Counted from the first letter of the stretch, positions 8,505 to 18,650 are shown. The stretch is DNA of 64,000 nucleotides from Alkalihalobacillus sp. BA299 (GCF_017745675.1 NZ_JAFLJM010000004.1:248001-312000), one strand, 5' to 3'. Translations and numbers: made by a program. Notes: generated by a model not told the origin, from the letters alone.

Positions 8505-9821
8505 CTATTCACCTTTCGCAAACTGTTTTTGTAACATAGTTACCGCTTCTTCAAGATTACTTTGTTCGTTAATCCCTTGCTTTAAAAATGCAATTATTTT
8601 TGGGAATGCCTGAATCGCCATGTCAACATCTCTTGAGGATCCCCGTTTATAAGCACCAATATTAATTAAATCTTCTGACTCATAATAAGTTGAGAGCAAT
8701 GCTCGTAATCGTTCAGCTGCGACCAGATGAGACTGTGGAACGATATCATGCATAACACGACTGACACTTTTTAATACATTAATAGCTGGAAATTGTCCTT
8801 TATTAGCTAACTTTCGGTCTAATACAAAATGTCCGTCTAATATACCGCGAACTGCATCTGAAATCGGTTCATTCAAATCATCACCATCGACAAGTACGGT
8901 GTAAAATGCTGTAATTGACCCGTTTACACTCGTTCCCGATCGCTCTAATAGCCTCGGCAACATCGCAAAAACGGAAGGAGTGTATCCTTTTGTCGTCGGT
9001 GGTTCACCAACAGCAAGTCCAATTTCACGTTGAGCCATCGCAAACCTTGTTACAGAATCCATCATTAAGTTCACATTCATGCCTTGGCTTCGGAAATACT
9101 CCGCAATTGCAGTTGCTGTCATTGCTCCTTTAACTCGCATTAACGCAGGTTGATCTGAAGTCGCAACGACTATTATGCTTTTCTTAAGTCCTTCTTCTCC
9201 TAAATCTCGTTCAATAAAATCTCTAACTTCTCTACCTCGTTCTCCAATCAGAGCTATGACGTTTAAATCAGCATCAGAATTTTTAATAATCATCGATAAC
9301 AATGTACTTTTACCTACACCACTACCTGCGAAAATACCGATCCTTTGACCTTTTCCTACCGTGAGGACACTATCAATAGATCGAATGCCAATACTCATAG
9401 GCTCTGTAATCCTCGGCCGTTCTAATGGATTGGGAGGGGCATTATCAGTCGGAAAAGTAGATAACCCATCTGGCAACTGTGAGTGGTCGATTGTTTGACC
9501 ACAACCATCGATAATTTTTCCAATTAAGCCTGAACCAACTTTAATTTCTAGAGGATGTCTCGTCGCTTCTACTAAACTTCCTGGTGAAATCTCACCTGTG
9601 CCATTAATAGGCATAAGGAGGACATGTTCCTCGCGGAAGCCGACAACTTCAGCCATTACTTTTGCTTTTTGGTTTTTCCCAATATGGATATAACAAAGGT
9701 CACCAATCGAAGCTTGTGGACCTTTAGATTCGATCATTAATCCGACGACTCTCGTTACTTTCCCATACCATTTATATGGATTAAGTTGGGGAACGATACT
9801 AATTAGATCACATGCTTGCAT
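8505..9821 (-). CDS. fliI: Flagellum-specific ATPase FliI
   Basis: Cytoplasmic hexameric ATPase of the flagellar export apparatus, related to F1 beta; 438 aa. Walker A is GIFAGSGVGKSTLLSMI (about residues 164-180), the Walker B region is VNLMMDSVTRFAMAQREIGL, and GEPPTTKGYTPSVFAMLPRL is the family signature. Nearly full length compared with relatives. It overlaps functionally with fliH just upstream (gap of 1 nt) and fliJ downstream, the usual ATPase-stator-stalk cluster. GAGGGGTAGC precedes the ATG. Confidence 0.97.
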   Translation of the reverse strand: MQACDLISIVPQLNPYKWYGKVTRVVGLMIESKGPQASIGDLCYIHIGKNQKAKVMAEVVGFREEHVLLMPINGTGEISPGSLVEATRHPLEIKVGSGLIGKIIDGCGQTIDHSQLPDGLSTFPTDNAPPNPLERPRITEPMSIGIRSIDSVLTVGKGQRIGIFAGSGVGKSTLLSMIIKNSDADLNVIALIGERGREVRDFIERDLGEEGLKKSIIVVATSDQPALMRVKGAMTATAIAEYFRSQGMNVNLMMDSVTRFAMAQREIGLAVGEPPTTKGYTPSVFAMLPRLLERSGTSVNGSITAFYTVLVDGDDLNEPISDAVRGILDGHFVLDRKLANKGQFPAINVLKSVSRVMHDIVPQSHLVAAERLRALLSTYYESEDLINIGAYKRGSSRDVDMAIQAFPKIIAFLKQGINEQSNLEEAVTMLQKQFAKGE

Positions 9822-9822
9822 G

Positions 9823-10620
9823 CTACCCCTCCTTCAGTTTCTCAAGAAGTAAGTGTTTAAGCTCTGTTAATTGGCTATCCATACTTGCATCGATTCGACC
9901 GAATGGTGTTTCAATAACACACCCATATTCGTTTAACTGAGGATCAGGATAAATAAATAACTGCTCGGCATGACTTAACAAATTCAATAATTCATTTTTT
10001 TGCTGAAGTGTCCGCTCGTACCAACTTGGGTGAACAAACACTTTCACTTCGTCCTGGTCTCTCACTTCCTGGATCGCTTCTTGGACAAGATTTATCCAAG
10101 CCTCATCTTCAGCATTTACTACACTACCTATTAACTTTTGTGAGACTGTAAATGCGAGTTCAATAATCGTAGGCTGTGCTTGCTCAATCACTTCAAGGTA
10201 ATCTTTTTTCGAAGCCTCTATAATATTTTGGGCTTGAGCTATTGCTTCTTCATACTGTAGTCTACCTGCCTCTAAACCTTGCTCATAACCATTTTCATAT
10301 CCTTGTTGCCTGGACTGTTCCTTCAATTGTTCGAGCTCGTTATTTACATGTTTACGCTCTATCTCTAGTTGTTCACGAACTTGACGTGCAGCCTCTTCTG
10401 CCTTTTGGATGATACGCTGTGCTTGTTGTTCGGCTTGTTGTAACATTTGTATTGCTTGTTCTTGCATTTGAACGTGAGTATCTTCCACGTTTTTATTAAC
10501 ATGGTTTCCATCTTCAATATTATCCTCAATTGAACTAAATCGATTGATTTTCTTTATCGCTATCGTTTTTGATCCACCATTTTCTGGTGTAGCAAAAGAA
10601 GACTTGATGATTTTAGACAA
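9823..10620 (-). CDS. fliH: Flagellar assembly protein FliH
   Basis: Stator-like negative regulator of FliI that tethers it to the C-ring. The product has a variable N-terminus, a long Gln/Glu/Ala-rich coiled coil (AIQMLQQAEQQAQRIIQKAE and on) and a globular C-terminal FliH domain (KVFVHPSWYERTLQQKNELL ... GCVIETPFGRIDASMDSQL). Start is ambiguous: TTG at 10620 gives MSKIIKSSF, a common FliH opening, 9 nt after GGAGGAG; the ATG at 10629 lies only 2-4 nt after that SD. Either start overlaps the fliG 3' end. Confidence 0.88.
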   Translation of the reverse strand: MSKIIKSSFATPENGGSKTIAIKKINRFSSIEDNIEDGNHVNKNVEDTHVQMQEQAIQMLQQAEQQAQRIIQKAEEAARQVREQLEIERKHVNNELEQLKEQSRQQGYENGYEQGLEAGRLQYEEAIAQAQNIIEASKKDYLEVIEQAQPTIIELAFTVSQKLIGSVVNAEDEAWINLVQEAIQEVRDQDEVKVFVHPSWYERTLQQKNELLNLLSHAEQLFIYPDPQLNEYGCVIETPFGRIDASMDSQLTELKHLLLEKLKEG

Positions 10621-11629
10621 TAATATCATCTCCTCCACCACGGGCAATGACAATCTCACCAGCTTCTTCAAGTCGACGAATAACTGCGACGATACGAGAT
10701 TGTGCTTCTTCTACATCACGTAAACGGACAGGCCCCATAAATTCCATTTCTTCTTTAAATGTATCAGCCATACGCTGTGACATATTCGTAAAGACAATAT
10801 CCTTAACCTCATCACTTGCCACTTTAAGTGATAGCTGTAAGTCTTCATTTTCAACATCACGTATAACTCGTTGAATGGAACGATTGTCAAGAGTAACAAT
10901 ATCTTCGAACACAAACATTCTCTTTTTAATCTCTTCTGCAAGTTCAGGATCTTGAATTTCAAGTGCATCTAGTATTGTTCGTTCTGTACTTCTGTCAACA
11001 CTGTTTAGCACTTCTACTACTGCCTCAATACCACCAGCATCTGTATAATCTTGTGTCACAGTTGCTGATAACTTTTGCTCTAATATACTTTCAACCTCAT
11101 TTACAATCTCTGGTGATGTACTATCCATTAGCGCAATACGTTTTGCAACATCTGCTTGTACTTCCTGAGGTAATTCAGACAGTATTTGTGCTGCTTGTAC
11201 AGATTCTAAATAAGATAATATTAGAGCTATCGTTTGTGGATGTTCGTTTTGAATAAAATTTAATATTTGCGAAGGGTCTGCTTTCCTAGCAAAGTCAAAT
11301 GGACGAACTTGCAGTGTTGAAGTTAGGCGGTTAATGATTTCCATTGCCTCACCTTCGCCTAATGCTTTTTCAAGAACACTTTTCGCATAACCAATCCCCC
11401 CTTGAGCAATATAATCTTGAGCAATTGCTAATTGGTGGAATTGGTCTAATATTTCTTCTTTTAATGAGCTATCAACTTTTCGTACATTTGCAATCTCTAA
11501 CGTTAATTTTTCAATTTCTTCTTCCGTTAAATGTTTATATACTTGTGCTGACACATCAGGTCCTAGTGATATAAGGAGGGTAGCAGCTTTTTGACGTCCT
11601 GATAAGCTTCCTTTTTTTATCGCACTCAT
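10613..11629 (-). CDS. fliG: Flagellar motor switch protein FliG
   Basis: Rotor protein of 338 aa that sits on the MS ring and contacts MotA. FliG_N (KAATLLISLGPDVSAQVYKH), the middle domain with NEHPQTIALILSYL (the EHPQ motif, about residue 128), and FliG_C with the charged torque helix (QSRIVAVIRRLEEAGEIVIA) are all present. The gene is intact and of standard length. It follows fliF after 12 nt and overlaps fliH. Confidence 0.97.
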   Translation of the reverse strand: MSAIKKGSLSGRQKAATLLISLGPDVSAQVYKHLTEEEIEKLTLEIANVRKVDSSLKEEILDQFHQLAIAQDYIAQGGIGYAKSVLEKALGEGEAMEIINRLTSTLQVRPFDFARKADPSQILNFIQNEHPQTIALILSYLESVQAAQILSELPQEVQADVAKRIALMDSTSPEIVNEVESILEQKLSATVTQDYTDAGGIEAVVEVLNSVDRSTERTILDALEIQDPELAEEIKKRMFVFEDIVTLDNRSIQRVIRDVENEDLQLSLKVASDEVKDIVFTNMSQRMADTFKEEMEFMGPVRLRDVEEAQSRIVAVIRRLEEAGEIVIARGGGDDIIV

Positions 11630-11641
11630 ACAATCCCCCTC

Positions 11642-13222
11642 CTAGTCATCTGTAAGCCACGTTCTAATGAGCTTAGCGAATTCGTCTGGCTTTTCTCTTG
11701 CCATTCTTTCAAGTTGTTTTCGTTTAGTAGCTGAAATACTATCTTCCTCATTTGGTAAGTCAGGTACTTCTTCATTAACAAGCTCTTCAATAGCTTCTTC
11801 TTCTACTGCATGTTGCTTTTTCTTTCTCACCAATAAAAAGATTAATAGAATAATAATAGTGATTAAAATACCACCAACAACATATAACCAAGAAGGTATT
11901 GTTGGTTCTGCAATTGGGTCAATTTCGATTTTCCCTTCAAACTTTTGAGAAGAAACAAAGATCTTGTCATTAATTTCTTCAGGTGTTAATTGATTTGCTA
12001 AATTACTATCTATACTTGTCCGAACTATTGTACTTAATATTTGTTGTATATCATTCAGTCGTTCAATTGGTAGTTCTTCTTGGCCTTCAGGAGGCTCAAC
12101 CATGACCTGAATTCCTAAATCTCTAATTTTATAAGGACTCTCCACGATGTCACGTCGAATGCGATTTACATCATTGTTTACTCGTTCTTCAACTTTCTCA
12201 TAGGAGCCGCCACCGCCACCAACAAGACCTGGATATCCTGGTATCGTTTCACCCGTACCTGCTACTCCACCTTCAGGTACCTCTTCACCTTCATAAGTTT
12301 CTGTAATGCGCTCAATACTTACAGCTAAGCCTTCCATATTTTCTCCATCAACAGGTGAAACAAGCTCTTCTTGACGATTTTCTTGAGTGAAATCAATATC
12401 CGTTGTCACAGAGACTAATACACTATCACGGCCCATCATCGTTCCAAGCATTTGTGTAAGCTGACGTTGTATATCTCTTTCAATATCCTGCTTAATTTTT
12501 CTTTGATGTTCGTAAGCGGTCATTGTTGAGTAATCTTGGGAGTTTTCATCTTTATACTCAAAATGCTCAAACATTTGGTTCATAATGACGATATTTTCTA
12601 TAGGGAGATTTGGAACACTCTTGGATACTAAATGATATAGAGCGCGAACTTGTTTCGGTTCTAACTGGTATCCAGGGGCGGTATTAATAACAATTGATGC
12701 TGAAGCCGTCATTATTTCATCAGAAACCCAAATTCTTTCCTCTGGTAATGTGATCATTACATTGGCGCTATTTACACCATCAATATTTCGAATTAAGTTT
12801 CCTAATTCTGTTTGTACTGCTGCTCTTTCCATAAGGGAAAATTCATTTTCAGTCATACCGATTCCCATTTGATCTTTAAAAAAGCCATAATCAATACTAC
12901 CACTTGTCGGTATTCCCTCTGCAGCGAGCTCTACTTTTAACGTGTCAACCATCGTTTCTGGAACACTAATCGTTGTTCCATTCGCTGATATTTCAGATGC
13001 AATACCCCTTGCATCTAGAGTTTCTTTAATTTGTCCTGTTTCTTGTACAGTCAAATTACTATATAAAGGAACAAAATTTGATCTCGTTCCAAAAATGGTT
13101 AATAATATAAATATAGTGATTAACAATAAAATAGAGCCGATAATAATACCCTTTTGGGCACTAGTTCGCTCCTTCCAGAAGACAATACTTTTTTCTTTAT
13201 ATTGTACTAACTTATCGTTCAT
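11642..13222 (-). CDS. fliF: Flagellar MS-ring protein FliF
   Basis: Forms the MS ring in the cytoplasmic membrane, the first step of basal body assembly. The 526-aa protein has an N-terminal membrane helix (IIIGSILLLITIFILLTIFG), YscJ-type ring-building motifs (SNLTVQETGQIKETLDARGI ... VPETMVDTLKVELAAEGIP), a second membrane helix near 450-470 (LYVVGGILITIIILLIFLLV), and a cytoplasmic tail ending MAREKPDEFAKLIRTWLTDD, which binds FliG. fliG follows in the same transcript. Confidence 0.97.
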   Translation of the reverse strand: MNDKLVQYKEKSIVFWKERTSAQKGIIIGSILLLITIFILLTIFGTRSNFVPLYSNLTVQETGQIKETLDARGIASEISANGTTISVPETMVDTLKVELAAEGIPTSGSIDYGFFKDQMGIGMTENEFSLMERAAVQTELGNLIRNIDGVNSANVMITLPEERIWVSDEIMTASASIVINTAPGYQLEPKQVRALYHLVSKSVPNLPIENIVIMNQMFEHFEYKDENSQDYSTMTAYEHQRKIKQDIERDIQRQLTQMLGTMMGRDSVLVSVTTDIDFTQENRQEELVSPVDGENMEGLAVSIERITETYEGEEVPEGGVAGTGETIPGYPGLVGGGGGSYEKVEERVNNDVNRIRRDIVESPYKIRDLGIQVMVEPPEGQEELPIERLNDIQQILSTIVRTSIDSNLANQLTPEEINDKIFVSSQKFEGKIEIDPIAEPTIPSWLYVVGGILITIIILLIFLLVRKKKQHAVEEEAIEELVNEEVPDLPNEEDSISATKRKQLERMAREKPDEFAKLIRTWLTDD

Positions 13223-13266
13223 GTGCCCTCCTACCTATGCGACAAATACTATCATTAATTATGTTC

Positions 13267-13575
13267 TTATACCTGCATGCGCATGATTTCTTGATACGCT
13301 TCGATTACTTTATTACGGACTTCTACTGTAGCCTGTAAAGTAATACTCGCTTTTTGTCCTAAAATCATAACATCGTGAAGATTTTCTGCTTCTCCACGAG
13401 CAAGTCGTAAAGTTGCTTCAGAAGATTCGTTTTGGATTTTGTTTACGTTTTTTATCGCATCGCTAAGGGCGGTTTTAAACTGATTTTGCGCTTCCGCTGG
13501 AGTCCGTTTTACCATTTGTGTTTCAAAAGGCTCTTTTCGTACAGCAAAAGGTGATGTAATTTTATTCATATCCAT
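13267..13575 (-). CDS. fliE: Flagellar hook-basal body complex protein FliE
   Basis: Small rod-MS ring junction protein, 102 aa, exported by the flagellar system. The C-terminal signature is clear: HDVMILGQKASITLQATVEV followed by RNKVIEAYQEIMRMQV. Two ATGs, two codons apart, could start it (MDMNK); the first is kept. It lies between flgC (14 nt upstream) and fliF, the usual order. Confidence 0.94.
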   Translation of the reverse strand: MDMNKITSPFAVRKEPFETQMVKRTPAEAQNQFKTALSDAIKNVNKIQNESSEATLRLARGEAENLHDVMILGQKASITLQATVEVRNKVIEAYQEIMRMQV

Positions 13576-13589
13576 TTAATCATCAGTCC

Positions 13590-14042
13590 TTATCTACCAA
13601 TTTCTAATGCTTTCATTAGCATATTCTTCGTCGCATTTAAAGTTGTTACGTTCGCTTCATAAGAGCGAGTTGCACTCATTAAGTCTACCATCTCTCTTAA
13701 CGGGTCAACATTTGGTAGCTTCACATACCCATCTTCATCTGCATCTGGATGTTCAGGTTGGTACATCATTTTAAAGGGTGTTTGATCTTCAATAATCCGT
13801 GATACTTTTACACCCTCACCCGGATTATCTGAATGATTCATTGCTTTATTTAAATATGAAGAAAAGTTTTGTTGGTTCGGTTGCATCACAACCATTTTAC
13901 GGCGATACGGCTGCCATTCTCCATCTACAAAGTGTGCTCGAGTTGATTCTGCATTAGCCATATTCGCTGATATGACATCCATTCTTAACCTTTGAGCTGT
14001 TAATGAAGACGCAGAAATATTTAATCCATTAAATATCGTCAC
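13590..14042 (-). CDS. flgC: Flagellar basal-body rod protein FlgC
   Basis: Proximal rod subunit of 150 aa. The N-terminal rod signature is NISASSLTAQRLRMDVISAN and continues MANAEST; the C-terminal helix reads PLREMVDLMSATRSYEANVT then TLNATKNMLMKALEIGR. The start is a GTG at 14042 with AGGTGG 9 nt upstream, 2 nt after the flgB stop, so the two are probably coupled. Confidence 0.96.
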   Translation of the reverse strand: MTIFNGLNISASSLTAQRLRMDVISANMANAESTRAHFVDGEWQPYRRKMVVMQPNQQNFSSYLNKAMNHSDNPGEGVKVSRIIEDQTPFKMMYQPEHPDADEDGYVKLPNVDPLREMVDLMSATRSYEANVTTLNATKNMLMKALEIGR

Positions 14043-14044
14043 CT

Positions 14045-14446
14045 TTACTTCCCACCTTTTATTACTGTTTGAAGACTATTAAAACGTCCGTTCAACCGGT
14101 CGATTAAAGCGTTATAGTAGATTTGATTTTGCGCAAGATCTGCCATTTCCTTATCAATATCAACATTATTTAAATTATGATTGTACATCGAATTGTTTAC
14201 GCTAGTAACATAGGCTTCTCTCTGTTTACCTATGCTAAAATTCATATGACGTTCGTCCGTCCTATTAGCTTCTATGGATTGTTTTGAAATTGCATGATCT
14301 AATGTATGTTGGAAATTTACTTTTTTCGTTTTATAATTCGGTGTATCCACATTTGCGATATTTTGAGAAATTGTTCTTTGCTTTAAAGCCGAACCATCTA
14401 ACGCTCTTTCAAGCGTACTAAAAGTAGGACTTGAAAATAAATTCAT
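14045..14446 (-). CDS. flgB: Flagellar basal-body rod protein FlgB
   Basis: Proximal rod subunit of 133 aa and first gene of the fla/che operon. ALDGSALKQRTISQNIANVD then TPNYKTKKVNFQHTLDHA is the rod N-terminal signature, and NNVDIDKEMADLAQNQIYYN is the C-terminal one. AAGGAGCGACTAAA precedes the ATG. A 416-bp non-coding stretch upstream separates it from codY and should hold the operon promoter. Confidence 0.96.
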   Translation of the reverse strand: MNLFSSPTFSTLERALDGSALKQRTISQNIANVDTPNYKTKKVNFQHTLDHAISKQSIEANRTDERHMNFSIGKQREAYVTSVNNSMYNHNLNNVDIDKEMADLAQNQIYYNALIDRLNGRFNSLQTVIKGGK

Positions 14447-14809
14447 TTTAGTCGCTCCTTGTCATAATTACTCATTTATTGGCTAATCCTGCTAATAAAT
14501 TGTAATTGATCTTATACTAAATGTCTAATAATCATTTCAATACGGCTATAATTCAAACATAAAGACCTACAAAAAAAACTAAACAATAGTCCTAATAAAT
14601 CGAAAGGAATATGGGTAAGTGTGTCGGATTGTGTAATACTGTGTATATTATAATATAAAATACGTAAAAAAACGTGTATTTTTCATTTCCTTTTAATGTA
14701 TTTTTGCTTTTTTTACTTAGGTTTATATTACTATACCTTGTAGATAGCCTACTTAATAAATAATGACAATTTGCCAAACCCAGTATTTTTTATTAAAACA
14801 GCAAAACGT
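14447..14809 (-). promoter_or_regulatory. fla/che upstream region with candidate SigA promoter
   Basis: AT-rich, gene-free stretch between codY and flgB. The best SigA-like match on the minus strand is TTGAAA (14540-14535), 18 bp, TATAAG (14516-14511), which would give a leader of about 55 nt. A good TATAAT also occurs near 14645-14655 but has no matching -35. I could not find a convincing SigD site (TAAA-15-GCCGATAT); GCCGTATT near 14541-14548 is only a partial -10. A codY-terminator hairpin closes the far end. The promoter call is inference. Confidence 0.4.
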
Positions 14810-14852
14810 AAAAAGAAGTCGACTCAAATATAATGAGTCGACTTCTTTTTTA
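14810..14852 (-). terminator. codY intrinsic terminator
   Basis: Stem AAGAAGTCGACTCA paired with TGAGTCGACTTCTT around a short AT loop, followed on the minus strand by a T-run. It lies 10 nt beyond the codY stop, so it ends the codY transcript before the fla/che operon. The flanking A and T runs make it usable in both directions. Confidence 0.9.
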
Positions 14853-14862
14853 TTTACTGCGA

Positions 14863-15642
14863 TTATCCTTGCTTAATTTTATCTAACTCAGCTAAAAACT
14901 TATCATTTAATACTTTAATATATGTGCCTTTCATGCCAAGCGAACGAGATTCAATGACACCAGCACTTTCAAGCTTGCGTAATGCGTTAACAATTACAGA
15001 TCTTGTTATACCAACTCGGTCTGCAATTTTACTTGCTACCAGTAAACCTTCTTTACCTTCTAGCTCTTCGAAGATATGCTCAACAGCTTCTAATTCACTG
15101 TACGATAATGAGCTAATCGCCATTTGTACGACAGCTTTGCTACGTGCTTCTTCTTCAATTTCTTGTGTTTTTTCGTGAAGAATCTCCATACCTACTACAG
15201 TCGCACCATATTCAGCTAAAATTAAATCATCATCATCAAATGATTTATTTAAGCGAGCTAAAACTAACGTACCTAGTCGTTGACCTCCACCTAAAATCGG
15301 TACAATCGTTGTTAGACCAGACCCGAAAAGATCTTTGTTTTCTACTGGAAATGCAGTATATTCACTTTCAATATTCAAGTTCGCACTCGTTTCTTCAATT
15401 CTAAATAAGTTTGTTGTGTACTCTTCAGGGAATTGTCTTTCTTCTAGCATTTTTTTCATTCGCTCGTTTTCAATTTCCTGTTTGATTGAAAAACCAAGTA
15501 ATTTTCCACGACGACTTACAACAAAGATATTCGCTTCAATTACATCTCGCAATGTTTCAGCCATATCTTTAAAGTTAACGTGCTGGCCTCCAGACTTTTG
15601 TAGCATCTCATTAATTTTTCTAGTTCTTGTTAGTAAATCCAT
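14863..15642 (-). CDS. codY: GTP- and BCAA-sensing global repressor CodY
   Basis: Global regulator of nutrient-limitation genes in Firmicutes, including flagellar genes in B. subtilis. The 259-aa protein has the N-terminal GAF domain for branched-chain amino acids ([15 protein letters not shown] ... [20 protein letters not shown]) and a C-terminal winged helix with the highly conserved [20 protein letters not shown] followed by [20 protein letters not shown]. Full length with no missing residues noted. It follows hslU by about 20 nt in the xerC-hslV-hslU-codY order typical of Bacillus, and ends at a strong terminator. Confidence 0.98.
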   Translation of the reverse strand: MDLLTRTRKINEMLQKSGGQHVNFKDMAETLRDVIEANIFVVSRRGKLLGFSIKQEIENERMKKMLEERQFPEEYTTNLFRIEETSANLNIESEYTAFPVENKDLFGSGLTTIVPILGGGQRLGTLVLARLNKSFDDDDLILAEYGATVVGMEILHEKTQEIEEEARSKAVVQMAISSLSYSELEAVEHIFEELEGKEGLLVASKIADRVGITRSVIVNALRKLESAGVIESRSLGMKGTYIKVLNDKFLAELDKIKQG

Positions 15643-15666
15643 TCCTTTTCCTCCTAAAAATCCATA

Positions 15667-17061
15667 CTATAATATATATTGGCTCAGATCTCTATTTTTT
15701 GCGATCGTTGCTAACTTTTCTTCAACATAAGCTGGTGTAATTACAATCTCTTCTAATGTAATATCAGGAGCTTCATATGATAAATCTTCAAGTAATTTTT
15801 CTAAAAGCGTATGCAATCTCCTAGCACCGATATTTTCTGTATCTTGATTGACATCCGTTGCAATTGTCGCAATCTTATGAATAGCTTCGTCAGAAAACTT
15901 TACTTTTATACCTTCTGTTTCTAGTAAAGCTATATATTGTTTTATTAATGCATTATCAGGCTCTACCAAAATCCTAACGAAATCATCAATTGATAAATTA
16001 GATAGTTCTACCCGGATCGGAAAACGCCCTTGTAATTCTGGGATTAAATCTGATGGTTTTGCCATATGAAAAGCACCTGCACCGACAAACAATATATGAT
16101 CTGTTTTTACAGGACCGTATTTTGTAACGATTGTCGATCCTTCTACTATAGGAAGAATATCTCGTTGTACCCCTTCACGGGAAACATCAGCGCTATTTTG
16201 ACTTTTCCCAGCAATTTTATCAATTTCATCAATAAAAATAATACCCAGTTGTTCTGCCTTTGAAACAGCTTCTTGATTTACTTCATCCATATCAATGAGC
16301 TTTTGCGCTTCCTCTTCAATTAAATATTTACGAGCATCTCTAACCGTTAGGCGACGTTTCTTTTTCTTTTTGGGCATCATACTGCCGAGCATATCTTGCA
16401 TGTTGATTCCCATTTGTTCCATACCGGAACCTTGAAACATATCTAAGAAACCAGATGTTTGTTCTTCAACATCGATCGTAACAATATGATCTTCAAGCTC
16501 ACCTAATGCTAGTTTATGTGCTGTTTGGCGTCTTTTTTGTTGTATATCTTGACTTTCGCTTGATTCATTTGCTTCCTGGACAGGTTGTCCCTGATTTCCA
16601 AAGAGCATTTCAAGCGGATTTTTATATTGCGTTTGTTTTTTTGCTAATGGGACAAGTAAATCGACAATTCTTTGATTCGCTTGATCTTCTGCTTTATCAC
16701 GTACACTATTCATTTTTTCTTCTTTCACGATACGAATAGACGTGTCCACTAAGTCTCTAACCATCGATTCAACATCTCTTCCAACATATCCTACTTCTGT
16801 GAACTTTGTCGCTTCCACTTTTACAAAAGGAGCACCTACTAACTTGGCAAGCCGACGAGCAATTTCTGTTTTCCCAACACCTGTAGGGCCAATCATTAAT
16901 ATATTTTTAGGTGTAACTTCATCACGAAGCTTTTCATCAAGTAAGCTCCGACGGTATCGATTTCTAAGCGCAACAGCTACTGATTTCTTTGCTGACTCTT
17001 GACCTACAATATACTGGTTTAGACGTTCAACAATTTGTCTTGGCGTTAAGTTATTTTGCAT
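15667..17061 (-). CDS. hslU: HslU/ClpY ATPase subunit of the HslUV protease
   Basis: AAA+ unfoldase partner of HslV; 464 aa. Opens [20 protein letters not shown], with Walker [17 protein letters not shown] near residue 60, the variable I domain in the middle (including a basic [17 protein letters not shown] segment), Walker [12 protein letters not shown], and sensor/arginine region GRFPIRVEL. The C-terminus ends LSQYIL, matching the HslU tail that docks into HslV. Start at ATG 17061 is set by GGAGG 8 nt upstream; a longer frame overlaps the gap to hslV without an SD. hslV ends 26 nt upstream. Confidence 0.97.
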   Translation of the reverse strand: MQNNLTPRQIVERLNQYIVGQESAKKSVAVALRNRYRRSLLDEKLRDEVTPKNILMIGPTGVGKTEIARRLAKLVGAPFVKVEATKFTEVGYVGRDVESMVRDLVDTSIRIVKEEKMNSVRDKAEDQANQRIVDLLVPLAKKQTQYKNPLEMLFGNQGQPVQEANESSESQDIQQKRRQTAHKLALGELEDHIVTIDVEEQTSGFLDMFQGSGMEQMGINMQDMLGSMMPKKKKKRRLTVRDARKYLIEEEAQKLIDMDEVNQEAVSKAEQLGIIFIDEIDKIAGKSQNSADVSREGVQRDILPIVEGSTIVTKYGPVKTDHILFVGAGAFHMAKPSDLIPELQGRFPIRVELSNLSIDDFVRILVEPDNALIKQYIALLETEGIKVKFSDEAIHKIATIATDVNQDTENIGARRLHTLLEKLLEDLSYEAPDITLEEIVITPAYVEEKLATIAKNRDLSQYIL

Positions 17062-17087
17062 CTCAACATCCTCCGCTCTCAAAGTTT

Positions 17088-17633
17088 TTACAGTTCTTCG
17101 ATGACAATTTGTTTATTCGTATATACACAAATATCGCCTGCTGTTTCTAGTGCAGCCATCGCAATTTCATTTGCAGAAAGTTGGGGTGCATGTTTTTTTA
17201 ATGCACGTCCTGCTGAAAGTGCATAATTCCCACCAGAACCAATCGACAAAATTCCGTCATCTGGTTCTATAACTTCACCAGTACCAGAAACGAGTAATAA
17301 ATGTTCTTTATTCATAACAATTAACATTGCCTCTAATCTTCGAAGAACTTTATCACTCCTCCATTCTTTTGCCAGTTCAACCGCTGCTCTCTGAAGATTT
17401 CCGTTGTATTCCTCTAAGCGCCCTTCGAATTTTTCAAATAATGTAAATGCATCAGCTACAGATCCTGCAAACCCAGCAATCACCTTTCCTTGATAAATCT
17501 TTCTTACTTTTTTAGCGGTGTGTTTCATAACTACTGCATTACCAAATGTTACTTGTCCGTCACCTGTCATTGCACATTGTCCATTATGTTGAATAGCAAA
17601 AATCGTTGTCGCATGAAAATTTGCTTCTGCCAT
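17088..17633 (-). CDS. hslV: HslV/ClpQ peptidase subunit
   Basis: Proteolytic subunit of the HslUV (ClpYQ) protease, 181 aa. The body is standard: [58 protein letters not shown]. The N-terminus reads [10 protein letters not shown]. In B. subtilis and S. aureus the sequence starts Met-Ser and Ser acts as the nucleophile; here residue 2 is Ala, so activity would need cleavage to the Thr at position 9 or 10, or some other nucleophile. The start is supported by GAGGGGG 6 nt before the ATG, with no Ser-initiated alternative in frame. Confidence 0.95.
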   Translation of the reverse strand: MAEANFHATTIFAIQHNGQCAMTGDGQVTFGNAVVMKHTAKKVRKIYQGKVIAGFAGSVADAFTLFEKFEGRLEEYNGNLQRAAVELAKEWRSDKVLRRLEAMLIVMNKEHLLLVSGTGEVIEPDDGILSIGSGGNYALSAGRALKKHAPQLSANEIAMAALETAGDICVYTNKQIVIEEL

Positions 17634-17722
17634 GCTGAACCCCCCTCATAAGAGATAAGTAAATTCAATAGTTCCTTAAGATGACTGCCTTGTAATATAT
17701 GGATACTTGAGTTGGATATGTA

Positions 17723-18634
17723 TCATGCTCTTGGGTGGTGTTTCATATATACATCTTTTAGTCTATCCTTTGTAACATGAGTGTATATCTGGGTAGAAGA
17801 TAAATGTGTATGCCCTAATAATTCTTGGACTACCCGTAAGTCCGCTCCATTATTCAATAAATGTGTTGCAAATGTATGTCGCAGCATATGAGGGCTCATA
17901 TGCATTGATAGTGAAGCTTTTTCAATTCGTTTCTTGAGTATATCTCGAACACTTCTGTCTGTTAGTGGACCGCCTCGAAAATTCAAAAATAACGCTTCGT
18001 GTCGCCCTAACTTTGACTTACTTAATAATTTCGTTCTACCGTCTTCAATGTATTGTTGAAGTGCATCAAGTGCATAACTACCAACCGGAACATATCGTTC
18101 TTTTCGACCTTTCCCAATAACAAAAACAGTTCCAATTGAAAAATCAATATCTTCTATCTTTAATTGACAACATTCACTTACTCGCAAACCTGATGAATAT
18201 AACAACTCCAGTATCGCTTTATCCCGTTGATCGAGGACTTTATTGGCATCGAATGAAGAGAATAACTGGTCAATTTCTTTTTCGTACATAAAAGTAGGCA
18301 ACCGTTTTCCCATTTTAGGAGAATGAGTGACAGAGAATGGATTTTCATCCACTCTTTTCTCTCTTAATAAAAACCGAAAGAAACTACGTAATGCCGATAT
18401 TTTTCTTGCAATTGAAGACCTGGCATACTTTTGTTCATGCAAAACTGTTAAATAACTTCTCACCAAATGATAGGTAACCGAAGAAAGTACCGTCACGTTA
18501 TTTTTCTTCATAAACGTTACAAAGCCTTCAATGTCTAACAGGTAATTATCGATTGTATATTTGGAACAATTTTTTTCGACTTGAAGATAAAACACAAAAT
18601 CATCAATCAATTTTTGAATCGATGTACCTTCCAT
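17723..18634 (-). CDS. xerC: Tyrosine recombinase XerC (CodV)
   Basis: Site-specific recombinase that resolves chromosome dimers at dif with XerD; 303 aa. N-terminal SAM-like domain (YLQVEKNCSKYTIDNYLLDI) and C-terminal catalytic domain with the R in SSGLRVSECCQL, H-x-x-R in SPHMLRHTFATHLLNNGA, H in LLGHTHLSSTQIYTH and the nucleophilic Tyr in that segment. It sits at the head of the codV-hslV-hslU-codY group, so it is the housekeeping XerC rather than a phage integrase. Confidence 0.95.
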   Translation of the reverse strand: MEGTSIQKLIDDFVFYLQVEKNCSKYTIDNYLLDIEGFVTFMKKNNVTVLSSVTYHLVRSYLTVLHEQKYARSSIARKISALRSFFRFLLREKRVDENPFSVTHSPKMGKRLPTFMYEKEIDQLFSSFDANKVLDQRDKAILELLYSSGLRVSECCQLKIEDIDFSIGTVFVIGKGRKERYVPVGSYALDALQQYIEDGRTKLLSKSKLGRHEALFLNFRGGPLTDRSVRDILKKRIEKASLSMHMSPHMLRHTFATHLLNNGADLRVVQELLGHTHLSSTQIYTHVTKDRLKDVYMKHHPRA

Positions 18635-18650
18635 ATCAACACCTCACAAA

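Noticed and set aside
14530..14570. SigD promoter for the fla/che operon
   Set aside because: GCCGTATT resembles a SigD -10, but there is no TAAA at the right spacing.
14592..14777. 61-codon ORF in the codY-flgB gap
   Set aside because: AT-rich, no SD, no recognisable family; it overlaps the expected fla/che promoter region.
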